A DNA stretch of 64,000 nucleotides from Bimastos eiseni (GCA_959347315.1 OY365818.1:6817753-6881752), one strand, 5' to 3'; shown: positions 1 through 12,034, counted from the first letter of the stretch. Program-made: numbers and translations. Notes: generated by a model not told the origin, from the letters alone.

Positions 1-212
1 AGTACAGAATACAATCGAGGTAACAATAGAGTAACACAGTGCACAATGGGAAACCCCAAAGGAACGAACCGCTCCGCTAACAGAGGTCACCCAATTTCAT
101 TCAATAATTATTCAACCAATGAAACAATTCACAGAAAAAACTAAAAAAATATTCAACCTGATAGTAACAGCAGGCTTGTAGGCCGAAGCTGATTGTTAAG
201 GATTCTGATCAG

Positions 213-1959
213 TCAGTAGGTATAGTTTATACTTTTTTTAAACTGACACAACGTAGACGCATTAGTTAAAGCAGTTGGCAGCATATTCCACAAGAGCGGG
301 CCACATATTCGGACGCTGTGTTTTCTAATTGTCGTGCTAGCGCCAATTTGATGAATCTTGTTTGAATAACGAGTGGCGTGACTATGGATCTCTAGGTTTT
401 TTTCTAAACCATTTGTCGAACCCGCTGGGCAAGAGGCGCATGTTAGCTCTGTACATGAATATACCTATCTGAATCTTATTAATTTTTACAAATGGCAATA
501 TTCCCAAACTTGTAAATAGACCAGGCGTATGGGCTGTGTGGTGTACATTACATATAATGCGGAAAATTCGTTTTTGGAGAGTTATTAGAGAGATCAATCG
601 AGTACAATACGTCGATGCCCAAATTAGGTTGCAGTAAGAAAGATTGATTAATGAATTATATAAGTTCAGAAGTATGTTTTTTGGCAGAAGCTGTCGGAGT
701 CTGGATATTATGCCTATATTTTTAGCCAATTTAGCCGAAATGTAGGTTATGTGTTGTTTCCACAATAGTTGATCATCTATATAGACCCCCAAAAACTTGG
801 CAGATGTCACCCTGTCTATGCGTTGATTATCAATATTGATAGCAAACGAAAAGTCAAAAACAGAAGCAATCTTCCTATTTGAGCTGAAAAGTATGTAATT
901 TGTCTTTTTTAAGTTCAATGACAGTTTATTAGCTCTATACCAGGTCCCCACCTTTCCAAGTTCCACATTAATCTTGTTAATCAGTTCAGAAAATGAGCTA
1001 TCCGACATGAAGACATTTGTGTCATCTGCGAACATGATAAACTGCAGAATTGACGAGGCAACATGGATGTCATTCACATATAATAGAAACAGCAGCGGGC
1101 CAAATATGGAACCTTGTGGGACTCCACAATTTATTCCTAGTAAATATGTCCATTATAGAGTACACATTGCTTTCTGCCTTTTAAGTAATCCTTAATCCAG
1201 TCTAGACACAAACCCCTTATCCCGTAATGTGCTAGTTTTTTAAGCAAGATCTTGTGGTCCACTGTATCAAAGGCCTTGCTTGGATAGGTCGAAGAATACT
1301 CCAATGGAGAAAATATTGCTATCTGAGATCTTATCACACATTTCCAGAACGGCCATATATGTGGATAGGCCCCTGCGAAAACCGAATTGGCCATTAAATA
1401 AAGTATCGTTCATAGCAATATAGGACATTATTCGTTTGTGCATAACTTTTTCAAAGAATTTTGAAAAAAATGGCAAAATAGAAATAGGTCTATAATTTTC
1501 AATGTGCTTTTTGTCGCCAGTTTTGAAGATTGGAACAATCTTAGCAATCTTTAATTCGTTCGGGATTATTCCTGAATTAAGGGAGCAATTTATTATCGCC
1601 GATAGTGGAGCCGATACAGGTTCAATAGAGCTTCTAGCAATTTTTGGGTTAATCTTGTCCAAACCCTCGCTATGACTCGGGTGGAGTTCTTTGGCAATCA
1701 AAACCAATTCTGACGACGATGTAGATTCAATACCTATAGAACTTAGGGATGGATTCTTTAGGTATTCAGTAAATGAAACTTCCGTTGGTCTTATGTTCGT
1801 GGCTAATTTAGAATCAATTTCAGTAAAGAACTCGTTAAATTTGTTAGCTATATGAATTTTATCTTTACAGACCTTATCATCAATAAAAATTTCGTCAGAC
1901 AGTGAGTTGGACTCATCGCCACGCAGCAGTGTTTTTATTATGCGCCATGTTTTGTACAA
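213..1959 (-). pseudogene. LINE reverse transcriptase, frameshifted
   Basis: Readable in order are AKIVPIFKTGDKKHIENYRP, FEKVMHKRIMSYI, the [21 protein letters not shown] block split by a frameshift near 1,275, GVPQGSIFGPLLFLLYVND, and the catalytic FADDT. These are followed by the thumb (LGVYIDDQLLWKQHI) and the C-terminal WNMLPTAL region after another frameshift near 400. The catalytic aspartates survive although the frame does not, as expected for a copy that inserted and then decayed under no selection. Confidence 0.85.
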
Positions 1960-2399
1960 ATTATTCTCACATTCCGTAATTTTCCTAGAGTAATATAATC
2001 TTTCAGCTACTTTCCTAATCCGTTTAAATTTATTTCTATAGATAACGAATTTTGCTCTATTTTCTTCTGATGGGGATTTTTAAACCTTTTATACAGACGA
2101 GATTTCTTTTTACATGATTTCAGCAGGCCCATAGTCATCCACTGCTGTTTAATGACATCCCTTTTATTTGGCATATGAGTTTTTTCAGGGAAGCTGTGAT
2201 CGTATATGGTTTTATACCTCTCCAAAACGTCGAGTAAGCCAAATTTGAATTCCTCTGGTTACAAGCCTCATTAACTTCAGACCAATATGTCGACCATAAC
2301 AAGTTATTAAACTGAATTAGCCAATGTTCATTCACCATTCTTTTCGTAGAAGGTGTAATTATTTTTTCAGCGATGGTGTTGGCTCCAGAAATCACAAAA

Positions 2400-3381
2400 A
2401 TTGGCAGAAGGTCCGACATATCATTAATTAGTATAGCCGAGTCAATTGAGTCCAACAGAACATTCGTAAAAATGTCATCAATTAAAGTAGCAGAGTCTGG
2501 TGTAATCCTGGTAGGTTTTAGGATAGTAGGTATAAGACGGTAAGAGGAAGGATGTTGTAGAATGAATGGGTGAGTGCATTCGTGTTGATTTTTAGTAGAT
2601 CAATATTGTAATCTCCTGCTAAGAATATATCAGCCTTTATACGAGACAAGCTGTAAAGCATTGAATCAAATTCATAGTTAAATATTGTGAGATCATTCCC
2701 TGGTGGCCTATATACAACACCAACCACACAGTCCTTTCCTGTTGCTTGCTTTAGCTTTATAAATAAACTTTCATAAGACCCACTTTTGTTTTCCACAACA
2801 CTGCTTTCTAATACATGAAAAATACAATCATTTTTAACTAGAAACCCTATGCCGCCTCCTCTTCCCTCAGATCTACATCTATGTGTGAAGGTATAACCAG
2901 GCAAATTTATACAACAAGAATCGTCCTCTTGCTACCAAGTTTCTGTTAGCGCCAAAACCGTTGGCTGAGCTATCGACAGTAAAATATTTATGTCAGCAAT
3001 CTTATTCAACATACTCCTGCAATTTATATGCAACAATTTAAAGGGCAGATCAGAATGAATAAGTTTGACTTCAATTTCTTCAGTAGTTATATAATCAAAT
3101 GAGCATGGTTTTACTTGATTATAGAAATTAACATCAGGGTCAACGTCCAGGCTATTTGCAATAAAAGAGTTGTCTTGATAGTCTTCGGTTAGGTTAAAGG
3201 TTAGGTCTTGAGGTATGCACTTCAAAGTGTCGTCGAGAGAATTGGAAGTTTCCGCTAGGTCGATTGCAGTCAGCAGTGACAGTTCATTGGCAATGTGCAT
3301 GACGAACTTTGGTCCGCAATCGTACGAACCAGTCAAATAGTCTTTGTCCACAGACGTACGCCTAGGGCTATCCATACCCAA
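2400..3381 (-). pseudogene. LINE endonuclease domain, broken
   Basis: The translation contains LLHINCRSML, LALTETW, a glycine-rich RGGGIGFLVKND, GVVYRPPG, FLAGDYNIDLL and, in a shifted frame, TLIDDIFTN and INDMSD. This is the usual motif order of the APE-type endonuclease that nicks target DNA for LINE integration. A TAG stop interrupts the reading frame directly after TETW, and the frame changes near 2,560. Upstream of the domain is about 100 residues of acidic, unrecognised sequence. Confidence 0.8.
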
Positions 3382-3398
3382 GGTAGCTCAGTCCAGAC

Positions 3399-3472
3399 GA
3401 AACCGAAATAGACGATCGGTTTCAGGCCGAAATCAAACGATCGGTTCCAAGCCGAAATAGACGATCGGTTTT
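3399..3472. repeat. Three-unit tandem repeat at the LINE 5' side
   Basis: Three imperfect units of about 26 bp share the core CCGAAATAGACGATCGGTT; the last runs into eight T. The array sits directly upstream of the first LINE coding block on its strand and may be 5' UTR repeat units. No other copy was seen in the window. Confidence 0.6.
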
Positions 3473-3481
3473 TTTTATTAG

Positions 3482-4500
3482 TCTAACGAAGAAGGTAAAG
3501 ACTGCAACATACCATATTCATTGCAACGTGCAACGTGAAGATGAGAGGAAATCATGGCACGGTAATCCAAACTTATTTGTCATCCATTGCTAGGTCACAT
3601 AGCGACTTAACTTTGGTGGGCTTTTCATCAGGAGATAAGGTCCTCTTGATGTAGACCTCCCCGCCATAGGTCCACGTCCCCGATAATCGTTTGTTCCGTA
3701 GAAGTTGACGCGATCGGAAGTAGATCTCAGCATTGACTTTAGTCAGATCTTCATTTATGTAGATGGTGGGGTTGAGATGATCCGATGGTTCCGTGCCCTG
3801 GCGAAGTGTACGACGCGCTCTGTACGAAGTGTACTCGAGTGCGACGAGAGACGAAGCGAACCACTATCGGTCTCGCGGACTCTGCCTTACCACGGCGTAG
3901 GCGATGTGCGGGCTGATAGGTGCCGTTTATCGACGTCAATTCCAAGCCTCTTGTACATACATACAAGTATGTATGTATGTATGTACATACATACATACAT
4001 ACATACGCACATACATACATACATTTATGCATGCATAAAATACAATACATACATACACATATAAATAAATACATGCTCATAATAGTACAATAATACACAA
4101 AATAAGAGGAAGGACCCGCAAACTCTAATACAATGTATCGGCCTAGTAAAGGACAATTAATCAGAAGACCTAGTCCATGCTTTCATGTTCCGTAATAGTT
4201 CCACTTGTCCCAAAATGCACGCTGTCCACTTATTAATCGAACAATCAATTAAGATGTACTTACGTCCGTGGGATTCTTCATTTCTATAGCTCCAGATAGG
4301 CTTTGATGAATCGAAACATTTTCGCCAATGTTGTAAACCCGCCTGAAGTGGTTCGTCGCATAACTTTTACCTTCGATCAAACGACACGTAGTTTAGACTT
4401 TAGATTGATATAATTGGGCAGCACTATAAAAATAGAATTGAATTGCAGTGTAATGACGTAATCTGGGGTCCCTCAATTCATTGTCGAATCGTTTGAGAAC
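3482..4500. other. No gene seen; GTAT/CATA microsatellite at 3,953-4,056
   Basis: This stretch holds no ORF that I recognise. The centre is a (GTAT)n array followed by a (CATA)n array, which form a potential hairpin and create spurious YVCMYI-type ORFs on both strands. The flanks look like ordinary AT-rich intergenic DNA. Confidence 0.7.
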
Positions 4501-4509
4501 AATTGTCGG

Positions 4510-4940
4510 TAGGGCTGCCGCTAACGAGTTGGTTTGGAGTCGAGTACCCGGTCGAGTAGCTTAGCGAGTACCCGAGTACTCGTTAATACCGGAAGTGCTT
4601 AATACAAGCTGCATGGCATCTGCTATGCACCATGTTATATATAGACTATATGTAAATGGACAAAGTAAACCATGGCATAGGTTCTAACTAAAGCTCTGGC
4701 GCTCCAATAAAGTTAAATCTCCAATGCAGCAACTAAAAAGCTTCGAAGAGCCGAAGAAACAGAATTAAAAAAGAATTTTTACACAAAAGATATACGCTTC
4801 CGAAAGCCGTCTCGAACCGGAAATTGCAATTTTCCGACCGGAGGTGGAAGCATGCGGGTAATCGAGTAAACAAAATTTCTGAAGTATATAATTTTTGTAG
4901 TCTGGTACTCGCGAGTACCCGGGTACCCGCGGCAGCTCTA
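4510..4940. mobile_element. Non-autonomous hAT-like DNA transposon
   Basis: The left end TAGGGCTGCCGC and the right end, read on the other strand as TAGAGCTGCCGC, form imperfect terminal inverted repeats. Both ends carry subterminal copies of GTACCCGG/GAGTACCCG. Flanking octamers TTGTCGGT and ATGGTGGT agree at only five of eight positions, so the target duplication is uncertain. There is no transposase coding. A shorter element at 50,299-50,521 has similar GGTACTCGGGTACC subterminal motifs. Confidence 0.5.
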
Positions 4941-6880
4941 TGGTGGTTGGTTCGCATTACGACTACAGCAGAGCGTGTTGTTATTGTATAAGTAATCTCG
5001 AGACTTCGAAAGCGCTATAAGCGAAGTTACTGGAGCCAGCAATTCACGCAAACAACAGCGATAGGTAGCTACAGTGAAAATCGTTCCAGGTTAAGATCAA
5101 GCGAACAGAGGAATTGTGAATATACCGCATCATTATTGACCAAACAGACTCGAAGCTAAATAAGCCTCAAGCTATGATATTTTGTTAGCAGAAGCAACAG
5201 TAGGGCCTTTAAATTATTGTGACAAAATCTATGGTACTCACGCGCTACTTGTACGAACAGAAATACGAACGAGATCAGAAGGAAGACTACCAGAGTTTTC
5301 GGAACTCTTGCTCTTGAACATCTTGGAATTAACCACATCGTGCCATCTACGGAATCCTACAGCAAAAACAATCGATGTACAAATATGTACGTCCCTGTGC
5401 GCTTACGTACAGAACGAGCGGATAATGGCTAATTACTCATCACGCACGCCCTCTGCGCATCTCCATAGGCATAACCAGCGATTAGTTATTCAGTACTGGG
5501 ATCTTGGATTTGATATCAGCCACTCAGAAGAGTACTGCTGCCAATCAAATGACCGGTCAAATGATTCTTGTTTCGTATGCATTTCATGTGTCCGAATGCT
5601 GAATATCGGTCATAGTTTTGTCAGATGACCTTAGCCTTTGATTTTCCTAGTTTCGAAGATCCGCAAAATCTGGCTTAACAGTAATTTCATCACGTGGATC
5701 ACTTATGGTAATCCGATTTTATTCGAGTGTACTTTACATTACTTTTGTGCTGTACATGCGCTGATAGCGTCGTGCGTACATTCATGAATCAATGCTTATA
5801 CTTGTAGGCATGCTAATTTGTATGTTTCCACGTATACATGTTTGTATGTATTAATGCATGAGTGAGTGTTTAGGCTATATATATATATATATGAATGCAT
5901 AATATATATGCATTGGATATATGGAAATAACTTACCTACTAGCGAGTAGCGATCTGCGTCTTGAACCATATTTTTGTAATATATACTAGCGAGTAGCGAT
6001 CTGCGTCTTGAACCATATTTTTGTACCGTATTTGTGTCTATTCAAGCGCAAATTAAGGCATCATCTTCTGCTATGACCTAATTAACTTCGTGCCATGTTA
6101 ATAGATATCTTAGTTTTATTGTTGTCTATTGTTTGCTAATGACCGTTGTGAATAATAGTGTAATATATAATGCTTTGTATTGTTCTGTTTTATATTACCA
6201 CCATTATTGAACCAGTTAATTACTTAGGAACGTTACTTGCATAAACAACATTGACTTGTATGTGTTACCCTAATCAATTGCTATACTTGAAAATGTGTAA
6301 GGGTGACTCTGCTAGCGGGACCAAGGTCCCTTGAAGGTTTTATCTCTTCCCTATTTACCCGATCATTCTCTGAATATGTATTCACCACTGTTGTATGTTA
6401 TTTCACTGCTTGATTGAATTAATAAAAAAGTTGGTTATGATAATTGTGTGGAATGTATGCATGTATGTATGTATCCACACATGTGAGTTTGGTATGTATG
6501 CGTGACTGTATGTATGTATGATTGTTTGCATATATATTATTGCATATGCATTATATATATGTATGAATAACATATATATATATATATACATATATATATA
6601 TGTATAACATATATATATATGTATATAATTGATAACGTATGGCTGTAAGTATGTATGGTTGTGCGTGCATATGTGTATATGTTAGAGTGTATATATTTAT
6701 AACATACGCATCGATATTTGTTAGGCGTAGTGTTTAAATACCATAGTCTTCCTTCTATTTAAATCTTTGTCATGCAGATCCTGGATCCGGTTTTTGTTAA
6801 TTTTCGTCATATGGTAATAAAAGCCGACATATTGACTGATCAACAACATCCCTGAGCCATTACCATGCAAAGGTTTTATT
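4941..6880. other. No gene seen; short duplication and TA/GTAT tracts
   Basis: A 148-codon open frame at 5,182-5,628 resembles no family known to me and lacks convincing signals. At 5,938-6,025 a segment of about 42 bp (core GCGAGTAGCGATCTGCGTC) is directly duplicated with a 47-bp period. From 5,876 to 6,710 there are several TA, TATG and GTAT tracts. Confidence 0.65.
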
Positions 6881-6959
6881 ACATGACATGGGTAACAAAA
6901 CATGCATTGTTTACCCAGAATTGACCGTCATAATCCTTTCCTTAGCATGCGCTTTGTCT

Positions 6960-7220
6960 CAGATCGTAATCGTAATCTCGAAACTTCGAATGCCAAACTC
7001 AGGGCACCAGCATATTAACGAGCGCTGCGTCGAATCAGACGTTCGTCCAAAGGGTGAGCCACAAAATATGAAGGTCCGCGTGTAGGTCGAAAGTTTGGAG
7101 GGATATGATAGGATGAGTCAGGGAATGGGTTCGTAAAGAGATGACGCTTCAATTTTGAGTGGAAAGTCCATGGGGTGATAGACAGAGGAGCTGGTGATTG
7201 GCAGTGGTGATGGAGGAATC
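6960..7220 (+). repeat. Dispersed repeat family R1, copy 1
   Basis: The family starts around TCGTAATCTC-AAACTTC and runs through AAAGCGCCAC, CCAAACGCAGGGCACCAGC, TTATTCACGAGCGCTGCGTC and a GTCCAAAGGGTGA segment. Longer copies continue into a GACAGAGTGGCTGTTAAGG region. Other copies lie near 18,308, 22,680, 26,252, 31,166, 42,640, 48,330 and 60,025. I see no coding potential or terminal inverted repeats. It may be the tail of a retroelement. Confidence 0.65.
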
Positions 7221-8750
7221 AAATGGCCGATCTAAAGAGATGCACTTGAAAGGCCAGGAGTGCGTGTGCAAAATTCTTGGGCCTAGCTACAGAGGAGTTC
7301 AAATCGGAGGAAAAGAAAACTCTAACGGGCACACGTTAATTTTAGTTCGAGATATCGTGTCCATCAACACCCGTATACATCAAAAATATATAATCTCATA
7401 CAGACCGGTATCCATCAAAAAGATCGTGTAGGAAAGATCACGCTTAAAAGGTCTCCGCACAAAATATCGTAGACTAGTAAGAATTATTATGACTGATGTC
7501 AAAAAATTAAATTTCAAAATGGATTAATGCCAAATTGGCAACAATTTAATAAGTTGCACCTTAATTACTGCACTGTACACGTAAATGAGTTATTAATAAA
7601 TTCAAAGCATTTTCCTCTTGCCAACATACCTTCCACCAGTAGTTTCACTTCCCGCGGTAAGTTCCTTGTCCACCGTTAGAACTGAAATATATCACGCAGA
7701 ATTAACCAAATTACGATCAAAATTACGTTTACGATCCATTCACCATTTTCCTGCATGTGCGCTGCCGCAAGACTCAACAATGCTCCGTCTCAGAGACTAT
7801 TGGATATGCTTGAGTGAATGCAGGCTTTTTAGGATGACAGGTATCGATTGATATACGTGGATGAACGCACACAGGCAGACGCTCCATCATGAGGCCCTAG
7901 CACGACGAACGAGCACCAATCGATATTTTATAAAGGTGCTGTAAGGATCAAGGGAGTAATCCATTGCACCGCTTCAACTGAAGGAGTTGTTTACAGGAAG
8001 TCGCCGCCGGAAGAAGAAATGTTCGTGAAGCTTCTAACTACCGGTGCTCCAACTAAGAAAACCCGAAGACAATGCCCTCCAAACAATACCTCTTGGGTCA
8101 CAGCTAGCACGACCGCCACCACGCACCTGTTGCTATTGATACGGCATCGTCTCAAAACCCTGCGCAACGATGCGCAACCTCTATACGACAATCAATTACA
8201 TGCATGTGTGCGACACACGCGGGTGAGGACTGCTTCATTTGGACACGCTCAGGCACATCATGAAACAAAAGTTATTCAGTTCATTATATATATATATATA
8301 ATAGATGTATATGTATATTTACATATATATATGTATATATATAATATATATACATTGGTTGATTGATATATGACCTGTATATATGTACATGTATATATTT
8401 ATTGGCGTATAATATATATATAAGCGCAGCTAATTGCTACTTGAATGTAATTTAGTCATCCTTAGAATTTATAGCGACAGCTTAAGACGTGTTCAATTTT
8501 GATAGTCCTAGCAATAGTTAGTTTTCTAGAGTGATTCTTTAAAACATCTAGTCACTCGTATAAATGAGAATTTAAGGTTCAGTGGCTAGTTGAAACAATT
8601 GCCAGTTTAGCAGGCTCTGTGCATATCCTGTCATTGAACATGTTGCAATCATAGGACAAGTTTGCACTAATGCGGTCCTCAATAAGCGTATCGTGTTTCC
8701 CTTTCAACTCATCGCCGTATGGAATGCAAAGTCAGTTACATCAGCGAAGA
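7221..8750. other. No gene seen
   Basis: I found no recognisable coding or RNA feature. TA-rich tracts occur at 8,285-8,420. The short ORFs show no family motifs. Confidence 0.6.
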
Positions 8751-8757
8751 CAATGGC

Positions 8758-9240
8758 ACAGGTGTTCCCTCTAAGCTGTGCGCATGCATACACACATGCT
8801 CACATGCACACATGCACACATGCTCGCATGCACACATACACACATGCTCACATGCACGCGCGCAGTGGAGCCAGCGCACACAAGTATTTAGCGTGCAAAC
8901 GCAAATTTTTATTCTCGAAAAAATACATAATATTATCAGGATGAATTGTGAAAAATAAACAGCTGGGCAGAATAGAAAATTACAAATAAATTGAAAGCCA
9001 ATTCCAATTAGGTCGCCTATAACACGATGTATTATAGACTGGCTCATCTGCTCTAAGTCACATTTTAAACAGAGGACTTTATTAAGTTATCAGAACTTAT
9101 CACCATAGACTTTTAGATTATCGCCTGTACTTTAAGTATCGTCGCATTCAGCTTGAACCTGCGCACAAAAGTGTGAACCACTTATAAAGCGCCCAAAAAT
9201 TTTGTTGCGCAAACAACTGCTACAATTAGGGGAACACTGG
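8758..9240. mobile_element. Possible hAT-like element with CA/CATG minisatellite
   Basis: The left end CAGGTGTTCCCTCTAAG and the right end, read on the opposite strand as CAGTGTTCCCCTAATTG, look like hAT-type terminal inverted repeats. The interior holds a (CACACATGCT)n-like array at 8,789-8,855. The flanks show no clear 8-bp target duplication, so the boundaries are tentative. Confidence 0.45.
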
Positions 9241-9264
9241 ATAAGACTGCAATCTAACTGGAGA

Positions 9265-9385
9265 AAAATTTGGGTTTGCACGCTAAATACCTGTGTGCGC
9301 TGGCTGCTCTGCTCGTGTGCGCGCGTGCATGCGCACAGCAGAGAGGGAACACTTGTGCTATTGTCTTCGCTGACAAAAAAATAAC
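9265..9385 (-). repeat. Inverted partial copy of the 8,730-8,920 segment
   Basis: Reverse-complemented, this segment repeats the 8,730-8,920 block: AGCGAAGACAATRGCACA, GTTCCCTCT, TGTGCGCATGCA, CAGCGCACACA and GTATTTAGCGTGCAAAC. It lacks the expanded CACACATGCT array, so the array grew in the other copy. The two copies could pair into a large hairpin. Confidence 0.65.
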
Positions 9386-9760
9386 AAAATGAAAGTGGAA
9401 ATTGCTCCTGCTTCCGAAATTCGATTCAATGCCGACCACAGACAATGCTCTATCGAGTTACGTGTTGTTGCGACAAACGACAAACGATTTTCTGCACAAT
9501 CTCTGATGTTGCATAAAACCCTTTTGACACCGCGGAAAAACGCTGGTCCACTTAATAGGCGTCGATCTGGAACAAAACAAAACCATTGGTATCGATAATG
9601 GTAATGCGCGCAGAAGAGCTACCGCAAAAACCCCGCTGAAGGACTTAGATTAAATGGATTGCATAATGTTTACACATGCTAACATGACAACGCCTCAATC
9701 TTCAACCACTCATAGATAAAGGCGTATATACAATTCATGTCACAGGCAATGTGAGTTCCC

Positions 9761-10386
9761 GGACAATTCGGCGCCGGACAATTCGGCGCCGGACAATTTG
9801 GCGCCGGACAATCTGGCGCCGGACAGTTTGGCGCCGGATGAGTTTGGAAGTGTAATTGGATCAGATATCAGTATGTAGTAACTGGCATTTTTTTAAAATT
9901 CAGAATGGGAGCGAAATAGTATTCTCCATATTATCCAGCACATAAATTATCTGGTTTTTATAGAGACCGGTGAAGACAACAGTCCTAAAATACTGACTTT
10001 GAGTAATTACGATTAAAGAGTACAGTAACATTAGGACATGGATTTAATAACTTCTACTGCCGTTAGAAAATACTATGTGAGTCAGAAACCGAAATTGACG
10101 TAATTTGTAATACTCGTTAGTTTTCTCTACAGTGGAGGACTACTTTAGTTAGAAGGTGACACGGTCCCTATATGTTGACTATGACTCTACAATAACCAAA
10201 CATGTGACGCATAATATGGAGAATATTATTTCGCTCCCATTCTGAATATTTCTTAAATGTCAGTTACTCTATACCGATATTTGGTCTAAATACACTTACA
10301 AACTCATCCCGTGCCGAATAGGCCGGCGCCAAATTGTTCGCGCGCCGAACTGTTCGACGCCGAATTGTCCGGCGCCGAATTGTCCG
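9761..10386. mobile_element. Fold-back element with tandem-repeat inverted arms
   Basis: The left arm (9,761-9,838) is about five units of GGACAATTCGGCGCC. The right arm (about 10,308-10,386) carries the same unit in inverted orientation (GGCGCCGAATTGTCC). Inside the arrays the inversion continues: a segment containing CAGAATGGGAGCGAAATA is followed by AGAATATTATTTCGCTCCC about 300 bp later. The core has no ORF. Inverted arms made of tandem repeats recall FB/Galileo-type fold-back transposons; that family link is inference. Confidence 0.7.
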
Positions 10387-10440
10387 GTCACCGGCATTGT
10401 GTGAAGCCAGGGATTTGGTAAAATACCTAGGCAAATTGTA

Positions 10441-10549
10441 TAACCTTAACCCTGCATTAATCCTAACCTACAGTAACCCTAACTCAAACCCTAACTCTAA
10501 CCCTGACCCTGACCCAAACTCTCACCCTATACCTAGCCCTAACCATCCA
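10441..10549 (+). repeat. Degenerate telomere-like CCCTAA tract
   Basis: The tract is dominated by CCTAACCCTAA variants such as AACCCTAACTCTAACCCTGA, about 55 bp beyond the fold-back element. It is too degenerate and too internal to be a working telomere. Related ACCCTAACC motifs lie in the cores of the fold-back elements at 28.9 and 57.5 kb. Confidence 0.6.
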
Positions 10550-11352
10550 TAAATAGATTATTTTACAAAGTGCCTAAAAGTCAGGCATTTTACAAAGTGA
10601 CTGGTTTCAAACATTGCCTGTAACATAATACATGGGCCCATATTAGTTACTATTTCATAGCATAATTTACGAAGTCTAAAAAAATCTGTGCAAATATGTT
10701 TCTGTCAGAACTTCGTCGAATTTCCTTCTGGGAAACCTTCTTGCCGGGTTAGTATGGCCCATTCATTTTGACACCCGGCTCGATGAAATGGAGTTCAGTG
10801 TAGCCAAGTAATAACATTTAACCGTTATAAAAAAAATTGGTACATCTATGTTTAACAAGGCAGTGCGGTGATATGAGTCAGGTAAGGTGGAAAAAAATAC
10901 ATATAGCATAAAATTTCAGCCATTTTCCATCTATCTACCAAAAGTTATTAAAATTGGTGGAAGTTGCGAAGTTCTGACAGAAAGGATTTTGCACAGATTT
11001 CTGTTGAGACACGGTGTAGTATCGTATCTTCTGATATACATGGCGCCTCTCGAACAATAGGTATTCAGAAGCGCAATATGTGTAGTATATATATATATAT
11101 ATACTATATATATATATATATATAGTATATATATATACTACACATATTGCGCTTCTATATATGTATCAGGTGTGTATTTTAAATATTAAATATTATATAT
11201 ATATATATACGCACATAGAGAGACGATATAGCCTACATTAAATGTAACATATTTTAGATGATTCTAAATCAATACTAGAGACTCCACAGACTATTCTGCT
11301 TGCGTAAAAGAACACGATCCATTCTGTGAATCCATTCTCTAAAAGCTCTTAA
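10550..11352. other. No gene seen; 90-bp palindrome at 11,067-11,156
   Basis: No coding feature is visible. At 11,067-11,156 the arm AGAAGCGCAATATGTGTAGT is followed by TA repeats and then its exact reverse complement. Such a hairpin can disturb cloning, sequencing and replication. The scaffold gap begins about 200 bp later. Confidence 0.75.
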
Positions 11353-11552
11353 NNNNNNNNNNNNNNNNNNNNNNNNNNNNNNNNNNNNNNNNNNNNNNNN
11401 NNNNNNNNNNNNNNNNNNNNNNNNNNNNNNNNNNNNNNNNNNNNNNNNNNNNNNNNNNNNNNNNNNNNNNNNNNNNNNNNNNNNNNNNNNNNNNNNNNNN
11501 NNNNNNNNNNNNNNNNNNNNNNNNNNNNNNNNNNNNNNNNNNNNNNNNNNNN
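11353..11552. other. Assembly gap of 200 N
   Basis: Positions 11,353-11,552 are undetermined. The round length suggests a placeholder rather than a measured size. ORFs that cross it are meaningless. Confidence 0.99.
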
Positions 11553-11840
11553 AAACACGCGAACACCAACGAAGTAACAAAGATTGTATGCGCACATACG
11601 CACACAGATTAGTTTGTTTGTGTTCTTGTGGGTGTTTTTGTGTTTGTTTGTCAGTGTAAGTATGGGTAAAAAAGACTAAAATGCACACACGGACTAATGT
11701 TCCTATGCATAGGCCTAATCGTACGCAGCGTTTCACTAAACCCAGCGCAAGCATTCGGTATCTCACAAGAGACATTTAATAGGAAGTAAGCGTATAGTAT
11801 TAAATGCCCAGAGGCCTATATTATGATCACATATATATGT

Positions 11841-11937
11841 ACTCTCTCTCTCTCACTCTCTCTCTCTCTCTTGTCTCTGTCTGTCTCTGTTTCTGTCTCT
11901 CTGTCTCTGTCTCTGTCTGTCTCTGTCTGTCTCTGTC

Positions 11938-12002
<65 letters not shown>

Positions 12003-12034
12003 TACACACACACACTCCCCTCTCTCTCTCTCAG
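11841..12034. repeat. CT / CTGT / CA compound microsatellite
   Basis: Runs of CT, CTGT and CA succeed each other, giving false SLSLSL and RERERE ORFs in several frames. No other feature is visible up to about 12,600. Confidence 0.95.

Larger units (their letters stand above)
213..3381 (-). mobile_element. Decayed non-LTR retrotransposon (LINE), Jockey/CR1/L2-like
   Basis: On the minus strand an apurinic-type endonuclease region is followed by a reverse transcriptase and a C-terminal tail ending in a stop at 213-215. The parts lie in different frames, separated by at least one in-frame stop (after TETW near 2,932) and frameshifts near 2,560, 1,275 and 400, so this copy cannot make a whole protein. 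The domain order and the closing CGPLLWNMLPTALTN-type motif are typical of the Jockey superfamily (CR1/L2/Daphne-like). I see no separate ORF1 upstream. A short A-to-T-rich repeat at 3,399-3,472 may be its 5' end. The 3' boundary may lie near or before position 1. Confidence 0.88.

Noticed and set aside
5182..5628. 148-codon ORF as a gene
   Set aside because: No family motif, splice context or signal sequence was seen, and it starts at a non-ATG codon. Chance openness is more likely.
10441..10549. Chromosome end
   Set aside because: The CCCTAA tract is short, degenerate and followed by more than 50 kb of sequence with genes.
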